The notes under the pieces are model-generated. The model made no database searches, was not told where the DNA came from, and was given only the letters and a program-made list of their open reading frames with translations. The position numbers were made by a program, and so were the translations under genes. Below, in pieces: positions 5,589 to 10,319 of a stretch of 10,319 bases of DNA. The stretch's first letter is position 1; each line of letters begins with the position of its first letter. Source of the stretch: an uncultured Thermomicrobiales bacterium (lineage in GTDB: Bacteria > Chloroflexota > Chloroflexia > Thermomicrobiales > UBA6265); the NCBI GenBank assembly GCA_902806365.1, contig CADCWJ010000866.1:1-10319 (forward strand), written 5' to 3'.

Positions 5589-6701
5589 ATGAACCCGCTG
5601 CGTGTAGGCGTCATTGGCCTGGGTGAGGTCGCCCAGATCATCCATCTCCCCATTCTCTCCTCGATGTCGAACAGATATGCCCTGACGGCCATCTGCGACA
5701 TTTCGCCATCGCTGCTCACCGAGATGGGCCAGCGGTATGGCGTGCCCGAACAGGCGCGCTTTCTCGACTTCGAGGACCTTGCCAAACGGGACGATCTCGA
5801 CGTCGTGTTCGTCCTGAACAGCGACGAATACCACGCTGATAGCGCGATCGCCGCGATGCGATCGGGCAAGCACGTGATGGTCGAAAAGCCGATGTGCCTG
5901 ACCATGGCCGAGGCGGAGCGCATGATCCGGGAGCGGGATGCCGCCGGTGTGAGTTTGATGGTGGGATACATGCGCCGCTACGCTCCGGCGTTCCGCGAAG
6001 CGGTCGACCGCGTCCGCGCGATGGAGCGGATCAACTACGTCAGGGTGCGGGACATCATTGGGCAAAACCGGCTGATCATCGATCAGGTGGAGGATGTCGT
6101 TCGGCCGGATGATTTCCCCGCCGAGGCGGGTCGCGATCGGCAGCAGCGGGCTGCTCGGCTCGTGAGCGAAGCGATCGGGGAGGCCTCTCCGGAGTTGACT
6201 CGTGCCTATCGCCTCCTTTGCGGCCTCAGCAGCCATGATCTCTCGGCGATGCGCGAGCTGATCGGGATGCCCGAGCGCGTGGTGTCCGCCAGCCAGTGGC
6301 ACGGCGGCTCGTTCCTCCATGTCGTCATGGATTACGGGGAATTCCAGGCAGTGCTCGAAACCGGTGTCGACAGCCAGGTCCGGTTCGATGCCCACATCGA
6401 GGTCTACGGCGAAACGTCGTCGCTTCGCATCGAGTACGACACGCCGTACATCCGCCATCTCCCGACGCGCCTGTACCTCGAGGAAACGGAGGGCGAACGG
6501 TTTACCGAAACGGTGCTGCGCCCCACATACGCGGACCCCTACACGCGCGAGCTCGAGTACCTCCACGACGCCCTTGTCAATGGCACGGGGATCAAGACAT
6601 CGGCCGAGGACTTCACGGACGATCTCCGCCTGTTCCAGTGGATCATCGCCGCGCTCCGGCAATCCACCGCTTCACCCAACGCGCCTGCGGGCGCGGCGTG
6701 A
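5589..6701 (+). CDS. Gfo/Idh/MocA-family NAD(P)-dependent oxidoreductase
   Basis: The product has 370 residues, the usual length. I chose ATG at 5589 because GGAGAGG lies just upstream and the Rossmann strand 'LRVGVIGLGEVAQIIHLP' begins at residue 4; the upstream extension to 5442 has no family character. The nucleotide-binding loop is G10-L-G-E-V-A, the 'AICDISP' strand follows, and E99-K-P101 ('VMVEKPMCLT') is the family's conserved EKP motif at the cofactor/substrate boundary. 'LMVGYMRRYAPAF' (123-135) is the usual segment opening the second domain, and 'LSSHDLSAM' (213-221) places the likely catalytic His216. The C-terminal half (230-370) forms the alpha/beta substrate domain, ending with 'F..DLRLFQWIIAAL'. 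It probably oxidises or reduces a sugar, sugar acid or polyol in the cytoplasm. It is clearly different in sequence from the fragment at the window start. Confidence 0.9.
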   Translation: MNPLRVGVIGLGEVAQIIHLPILSSMSNRYALTAICDISPSLLTEMGQRYGVPEQARFLDFEDLAKRDDLDVVFVLNSDEYHADSAIAAMRSGKHVMVEKPMCLTMAEAERMIRERDAAGVSLMVGYMRRYAPAFREAVDRVRAMERINYVRVRDIIGQNRLIIDQVEDVVRPDDFPAEAGRDRQQRAARLVSEAIGEASPELTRAYRLLCGLSSHDLSAMRELIGMPERVVSASQWHGGSFLHVVMDYGEFQAVLETGVDSQVRFDAHIEVYGETSSLRIEYDTPYIRHLPTRLYLEETEGERFTETVLRPTYADPYTRELEYLHDALVNGTGIKTSAEDFTDDLRLFQWIIAALRQSTASPNAPAGAA

Positions 6702-6919
6702 ACGGTACCTGAGAGGTCACGGTCAATCTTCATCTCGTTCCCCGGATCGAGACGGTTTCATGCCAGAACCAAACCGATCCGTGATCGACCCGGAGTGCGG
6801 GAGATCCCGGCGAGGTGATTGTCTCGTATGCCCAGCCCCAGGGAGTGGAATCCACCACCGGGGTGCGGTCGGCCGGGAGCCAGGTGCGCCGTTCGATGAA
6901 AGCAGGATTGACCGGTGCA

Positions 6920-6948
6920 TTGCCAGGCATTGCCCGAGCCGGTAAAGT
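6920..6948 (+). promoter_or_regulatory. Sigma-70-type promoter of the GH10 gene
   Basis: TTGCCA (6920-6925, 5 of 6 against TTGACA), a 17-base spacer, and TAAAGT (6943-6948, 4 of 6 against TATAAT). Alone this would be moderate. It is supported by a second promoter in the window (8638-8666) with the same spacer length and the same 5-base distance from its -10 element to an identical operator. The predicted start of transcription falls within the operator, about 125 bases before the GH10 start codon. Confidence 0.7.
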
Positions 6949-6953
6949 CGCGA

Positions 6954-6967
6954 TGAAATCGTTTGCA
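6954..6967. promoter_or_regulatory. LacI/GalR-family operator (CRE-like) of the GH10 gene
   Basis: TGAAATCGTTTGCA matches the LacI/GalR-family consensus TGNAANCGNTTNCA at all ten fixed positions, with the central CG at 6960-6961. The same 14 bases, plus CG after them, recur exactly at 8672-8687. It begins 5 bases after the -10 element and covers the expected transcription start, the usual place for repression. The regulator is not in the window; it could be a local LacI-family sugar repressor or a global CcpA-like one. Confidence 0.85.
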
Positions 6968-7079
6968 CGGACAATCGCCGGTGTGGCCCTGCCGGAGGCG
7001 CGTCAATGGCACGCCGCTCTGGGGCTTGGGACAACGTGACAAATCAGGGCCGGCGCCGGGCACCTGAGGGAGAGGGTGT

Positions 7080-8303
7080 ATGGGCAGTAACCTGCGGTTG
7101 ACGCGGCGATCGGCGTTACGCGGGGCCACCGGCGCGGTCGCGCTCGGTTTGGTCGGGCCACCGAGGCCCGCTGCCGCCCGGGACGCGACGCCGGCCGGCA
7201 GCGCGACACCCGGTCCGGAAGCGACTCCACTTGTCGACATCACGCGAGTGCCGCTGTGGAGGCCCGCGGCGGATCGCGGCATCATCTACGGCACGTCGCT
7301 GGCGACCTGGCAGTTGGACCCGGACTACGCGCAACTCGTCAACCACGAAGCGGCCATCCTCTTCACCGAGGATGACCTGCTCTGGTACAAGCTGCGTCCA
7401 ATGCCCGGAGCGGAGCTGGATTTCCAGTACGGCGACCAGTTCGTGGCGCTTGCCGAGCGGCAGCGGCAACTGGTGTTCGGCGCCCACCTCGTCTGGGATG
7501 AGGGATTCGGCGAGGGATGGACCGAGGACGACCTGTGGGGGATGGACGAGGCGACCGCGCGCAACCTTCTCTTCGATACGGTCGAGGCGGTCGTTGACCG
7601 GTACCGTGGGAGGGTCGCCGGCTGGGTCGTGGTCAATGAGGTGATCGATGCCCACGAAGCCGACGGCCTGCGACGGGACTACCCCTGGTACGAGACGATC
7701 GGACCGACCTTCATCGCCGAGTCGTTCCAGATCGCTCGTGCCGCGGACCCCGACGCGGTGCTTGTGCTCAACGAGTTCGGGTTCGAGACCGATGATGAGT
7801 TCGATCGTGCCGCCGACAAGCGCGAGAAGGCACTGATTGTTCTCGACGCGCTGCTGGCGGCCGATGTGCCGGTGGATGCGTTCGGCGTGCAAGCCCACCT
7901 CGAGGCCGGTGACTTTGCCGCAAGGTTCGATCCGGACGCCTACCGCCAGTTCCTGGCGGACCTCGCCGACCGGGGCGTGAAGATCCTGATTACCGAGATG
8001 GACGTACTCGACGACGGTTTGCCGGCCGACATCGAGACACGGGATGCCGCCGTCGCCGACACCTACGCCCGCTATCTCGATGTCGCGCTCGACGAACCGG
8101 CCGTCGTGTCGCTGATGACGTTCGGCCTCACCGATCGCTACACCTGGCTCCAGGAGGATTACCCGAGGGGGGATGGTGCCGAGCGCCGGCCGCTTCCGCT
8201 GGACTCCGAGCTGCGGCCCAAGCCGGCGTACGACGCCCTGCTTGGCGGTCTGGAAGCGGCGGCACAACGAGACCCACTTTGGCGATCCCCACGGTCGGAG
8301 TAG
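7080..8303 (+). CDS. Tat-exported divergent GH10-family glycoside hydrolase (endo-beta-1,4-xylanase-like)
   Basis: The product has 407 residues; ATG at 7080 follows GAGGGAGAGGG. The N-terminus is a Tat signal: 'LTRRSALRG' (7-15), a hydrophobic stretch (16-27), then 'PAAA' (30-33) before a Thr/Pro-rich linker. The rest is a GH10 barrel: 'GTSLATWQLD' (71-80), 'FGAHLVWDE' (133-141), 'GWVVVNEVIDAH' (181-192) with acid/base Glu187, 'VDAFGVQAHL' (265-274), 'ILITEMDVLDD' (302-312) with nucleophile Glu306, 'TFGLTDRYTWL' (347-357), and 'LPLDSELRPKPAYDAL' (372-387). Both catalytic glutamates are present. Two family motifs are altered: the usual ENxMKW reads EDDLLWY (97-103), losing the -1/-2 subsite lysine, and the usual GHTLVWH is one residue shorter. 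It should cut beta-1,4-xylan-like chains outside the membrane, but the altered subsites leave the substrate open. No carbohydrate-binding module is attached. Confidence 0.88.
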   Translation: MGSNLRLTRRSALRGATGAVALGLVGPPRPAAARDATPAGSATPGPEATPLVDITRVPLWRPAADRGIIYGTSLATWQLDPDYAQLVNHEAAILFTEDDLLWYKLRPMPGAELDFQYGDQFVALAERQRQLVFGAHLVWDEGFGEGWTEDDLWGMDEATARNLLFDTVEAVVDRYRGRVAGWVVVNEVIDAHEADGLRRDYPWYETIGPTFIAESFQIARAADPDAVLVLNEFGFETDDEFDRAADKREKALIVLDALLAADVPVDAFGVQAHLEAGDFAARFDPDAYRQFLADLADRGVKILITEMDVLDDGLPADIETRDAAVADTYARYLDVALDEPAVVSLMTFGLTDRYTWLQEDYPRGDGAERRPLPLDSELRPKPAYDALLGGLEAAAQRDPLWRSPRSE

Positions 8304-8637
8304 GTGCTCTCGTGCCAGAACCCAGCAAATTCGTGATTCCTGCTGCCACTGGTGTGGCCCCGGATGGCGTTTTATGCCTGGAACGGACCGCTGCCTGTTC
8401 CGAGTCGAACCATCGCGGCGCGACAATCGACGGGGCGATATTGACCGAGCGGTGAATGTGTCGACGAGGGTACCTGCATGCCTGGATGATCCAAGATCCC
8501 GGTTGTCGGAGGGCGATCATCCACCGGTATGTACCGCATCGCCGACCATTTAATCAGCGCGCGACGATCGGTACTCCTCACAGTGAATGACGCGGATCAC
8601 GCCAAGACATAGTCCGAGGGTCTCCACATCCAGTCCG
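8304..8637 (+). other. 334-bp non-coding stretch downstream of the GH10 gene
   Basis: I find no convincing gene, tRNA or intrinsic terminator here. The notable structure is an inverted repeat of 9-bp arms (TGGATGATC 8483-8491 with GATCATCCA 8515-8523) around a 23-base loop. A 25-base segment at 8313-8337 resembles 6761-6785 near the previous intergenic region (TGCCAGAACC, 9 bases, CGTGAT in both). Base composition is less GC-rich toward the right, leading into the promoter at 8638. Confidence 0.6.
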
Positions 8638-8666
8638 TTGACATGCATTTTAATAATCGATATAGT
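8638..8666 (+). promoter_or_regulatory. Strong sigma-70-type promoter of the sugar-binding-protein gene
   Basis: A perfect TTGACA (8638-8643), a 17-base AT-rich spacer, and TATAGT (8661-8666, 5 of 6). This is the best promoter match I found in the window and stands out in its AT content against the GC-rich surroundings. The predicted transcription start is near 8673, inside the LacI-type operator, leaving a leader of about 165 bases before the TTG start at 8839. High strength fits a binding protein, usually made in excess over its permeases. Confidence 0.85.
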
Positions 8667-8671
8667 TCGCG

Positions 8672-8685
8672 TGAAATCGTTTGCA
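8672..8685. promoter_or_regulatory. LacI/GalR-family operator (CRE-like) of the sugar-binding-protein gene
   Basis: TGAAATCGTTTGCA, identical to the site at 6954-6967 and a full match to TGNAANCGNTTNCA. Here it is also flanked by CG on both sides, so CG-N14-CG extends the dyad to 18 bp. It starts 5 bases after the -10 element, the same geometry as upstream of the GH10 gene. Binding would block the transcription start. Confidence 0.88.
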
Positions 8686-8772
8686 CGACAAGGCAATGTG
8701 TCACCTGGTGGAGATCCTGCCCTATGGGCGCCACATTTGCGGTCTACCGGCAGCAGGAACAGGGCCGCTGCG

Positions 8773-8786
8773 GACAAACGCTTTCA
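8773..8786. promoter_or_regulatory. Possible auxiliary LacI-type operator in the leader
   Basis: GACAAACGCTTTCA matches 8 of the 10 fixed positions of TGNAANCGNTTNCA, with central CG at 8779-8780, 101 bases downstream of the main operator centre. The right half (CGCTTTCACG) resembles that of the main site (CGTTTGCACG). LacI-family proteins can use secondary sites for looping, but 8-of-10 matches are expected several times in 10 kb by chance, so this is tentative. Confidence 0.25.
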
Positions 8787-8838
8787 CGTATCGATCGCTT
8801 GAGATGTACGTCGGTTTCGCTTCGGCAAGGAGGTCCAG

Positions 8839-10302
8839 TTGGGCAGTTCGGACAGTTCTCACAAAAGCGACTTCGACGCGAACGGATCACCTGTCGCGGG
8901 AGCGTCGCCAACGCCTGCGGCCGGACTCCGTCAAACCCGCCGTACATTCTCGCGTTCCGCCATCGCGGCAGGTGCCATGCTGGCCGCCACAGGGCGTGCG
9001 TCACTGGCACAGGAGTCGACGCCGGAAGGCACTCCTCCTGGACCCCAGGCGCAACCTACGGTGCCCCCTGCCGAGGGTGCAGTTCAGCTCGAGTATTGGG
9101 ACATGCAGTGGGGCGGCGAAGCGTTCATGGCGCAGCTCCAGGACAATGTCACCGAGTTCAACAAGGCTCACCCCGAAATCCACGTCACGTTTCAGCAACT
9201 CGCCTGGGGTGACTATACACAAAAGATCCTCGCTGCAGTCCAGGCAGGCAGCCCTCCTGACATTAGCGGTGGTGACTCCGGTATCCCGTTCAACATGGCG
9301 GCACAAGAGCAGGCCCTCGACATCTCCGACCTGTTCGAAGCATGGAAGGCCGACGGCACCTTCGAGGACATGAAGCCCTGGGGTTACGAGAAATGGAACT
9401 TCCAAGGCATCAATCCCGGGATTACCTGGCAGCTCGATACCCGCGGAATCTTCTATCGGAAGGACCTTCTCGAGCAGGCAGGTCTCAAGGTCCCGACCAC
9501 CTGGGATGAGTGGAAAGCCGCACTTGAAGCACTTCACAAGCCAGATGAGGGGCTCATGGCTCTTGCGGTCCCCGGCAAGCAGGGATCGTACGATACCGAT
9601 CAGTTCTACATGACCCTTGTCTTCCAGGCCGGTGGAAGCCTGGCGGACGAAGCGGGCAACCCAACATTCGACAGCCCGGAGCAGCTTGCGGCGCTCGAGT
9701 TCGAGAAGGAACTGGTGGAAAGGTTCGCGGCACCGGGTACGCCGTCCTGGACCTTCACGGAGGTCATGCGCTCCTTCGAGCAAGGCACCGCGGCCATGGC
9801 GTTTGGCGGAGGTTGGTTCATCGACGACATCAAGACGAACGTGCCCGACCTTTTTGACAAGGTCGGCTTGCTCCCGCCGTTGGTCGGCCCCGGCGGACCG
9901 GACGCTCAGTTCGTCGTTTCGTTTGCGAACCCCTGGATGATCTACAAGCAGACCGAGCATCCCGAGGAAGCGAAGACCTTCCTGAAGTGGATGATGTTGC
10001 CCGAAAACCTGCTCAAACTCTACGCCTCGGAGCCGGGCGGCAAGTGGCCCGTCTTCAACTCGTTGCTCCAAGAGCCGGTCTACCAGGAGAACGAGTTGAT
10101 CTCGACGATGGCGCAGCACACCCTTGAGTATGGCGTCGACTACTGGTACCCGAACACCGCCGCCGCGGTCGGCATCTCATCCATGGGTACCAGCATCGCC
10201 GACCTCATCGTCAACCCGGTCATCAGTGGCAAGCGGACGCCCAAGGAAGCGCTGCAGGATGCACAGTCGAGCCTGGAACCGCTGTTCCAGAGGCCAGACT
10301 AG
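8839..10302 (+). CDS. ABC transporter sugar-binding protein (extracellular solute-binding protein family 1), Tat-exported
   Basis: The product has 487 residues. TTG at 8839 follows a strong AAGGAGG (8827-8833) by 5 bases, and no in-frame ATG precedes the signal peptide, so TTG is the best start. A 32-residue polar leader precedes the Tat motif 'TRRTFSRS' (33-40), a hydrophobic stretch (41-52) and 'ASLA' (54-57) as likely cleavage site, with no lipobox cysteine. A Pro/Thr linker (58-80) follows. The mature part begins 'VQLEYWDMQWGGEAF', and 'VTEFNKAHPEIHVTFQQLAWGDYTQKILAAVQAGSPPDI' (104-142) is typical of family 1 carbohydrate-binding proteins. 'GIFYRKDLLEQAGLKVPTTWDEWKAALEAL' (203-232) is the hinge-proximal family signature, and 'FEQGTAAMAFGGGWFIDDI' (313-331) is also standard. 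It should capture a mono- or oligosaccharide and pass it to an ABC importer. Permease genes are expected just beyond 10302. The GH10 gene before it carries the same operator, suggesting beta-xylan-type sugars as ligand (inference). Confidence 0.92.
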   Translation: MGSSDSSHKSDFDANGSPVAGASPTPAAGLRQTRRTFSRSAIAAGAMLAATGRASLAQESTPEGTPPGPQAQPTVPPAEGAVQLEYWDMQWGGEAFMAQLQDNVTEFNKAHPEIHVTFQQLAWGDYTQKILAAVQAGSPPDISGGDSGIPFNMAAQEQALDISDLFEAWKADGTFEDMKPWGYEKWNFQGINPGITWQLDTRGIFYRKDLLEQAGLKVPTTWDEWKAALEALHKPDEGLMALAVPGKQGSYDTDQFYMTLVFQAGGSLADEAGNPTFDSPEQLAALEFEKELVERFAAPGTPSWTFTEVMRSFEQGTAAMAFGGGWFIDDIKTNVPDLFDKVGLLPPLVGPGGPDAQFVVSFANPWMIYKQTEHPEEAKTFLKWMMLPENLLKLYASEPGGKWPVFNSLLQEPVYQENELISTMAQHTLEYGVDYWYPNTAAAVGISSMGTSIADLIVNPVISGKRTPKEALQDAQSSLEPLFQRPD

Positions 10303-10319
10303 GATCTCGTATTGCCGGG

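Larger units (their letters stand above)
6702..7079 (+). other. 378-bp intergenic region upstream of the GH10 gene
   Basis: The left part (6702-6919) shows no gene, terminator or RNA that I recognise. The right part holds the promoter and LacI-type operator described separately, followed by a leader of about 125 bases and a ribosome binding site, GAGGGAGAGGG (7065-7075), ahead of the ATG at 7080. A 74-codon frame at 6815-7039 crosses the promoter and operator and has no credible protein character. Confidence 0.7.

Noticed and set aside
5157..6662. 501-codon open frame on the minus strand
   Set aside because: It is antisense to the well-supported Gfo/Idh/MocA gene and the end of heliorhodopsin. 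Its composition is that of a complement of high-GC codons, with no recognisable domain.
6747..6760. Third LacI-type operator (TCGAGACGGTTTCA)
   Set aside because: It matches only 8 of 10 consensus positions, has no promoter beside it, and such matches are expected by chance at this length.
7116..8426. 436-codon open frame on the minus strand
   Set aside because: It is a shadow of the GH10 gene; the plus strand carries both catalytic glutamate motifs and a Tat signal.
9001..10119. 372-codon open frame on the minus strand
   Set aside because: It is a shadow of the sugar-binding-protein gene and has no family character.

Overview
The window is GC-rich, gene-dense bacterial DNA. Two exported proteins have twin-arginine signal peptides followed by Pro/Thr/Glu-rich linkers (for example ESTPEGTPPGP). 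This style, with TTG and GTG starts, heliorhodopsin, and a phage-holin/DUF3618 membrane cluster, suggests a monoderm Chloroflexota of the Thermomicrobia/Sphaerobacter type. That is inference: no rRNA or marker gene is present.

Layout. (1) 1-423 (+): the C-terminal part of a Gfo/Idh/MocA oxidoreductase cut by the window edge. (2) 561-3361 (-): a membrane/envelope cluster. In transcription order it is a one-span membrane protein (2549-3361), a phage-holin-family protein (2151-2549), a DUF3618-like protein with 11-residue LEA/apolipoprotein-like repeats (916-2175) and, beyond a perfect 21-bp-arm hairpin, a 48-residue membrane microprotein (561-707). The first three overlap and look translationally coupled. 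(3) 3647-10302 (+): a carbohydrate-directed series of an acetyl-esterase-like alpha/beta hydrolase, a heliorhodopsin, a second Gfo/Idh/MocA oxidoreductase, a Tat-exported divergent GH10 glycoside hydrolase, and a Tat-exported ABC sugar-binding protein. The permease genes probably lie beyond the right edge.

How the genes fit together. The GH10 enzyme would cut a glycan outside the membrane, the esterase would remove acyl groups, the binding protein would deliver the sugars to an ABC importer, and the oxidoreductases would act on the sugars inside. The strongest regulatory signal is a promoter/operator module found twice, upstream of the GH10 gene and of the binding-protein gene. Each copy has a -35 element, 17 bp, a -10 element, 5 bp, and the identical operator TGAAATCGTTTGCA, a perfect match to the LacI/GalR-family consensus TGNAANCGNTTNCA. 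The two genes are therefore probably co-repressed by one LacI-family regulator that is not in the window. The most unusual gene is the heliorhodopsin inside this carbohydrate locus; its retinal lysine and glutamate counterion are intact.
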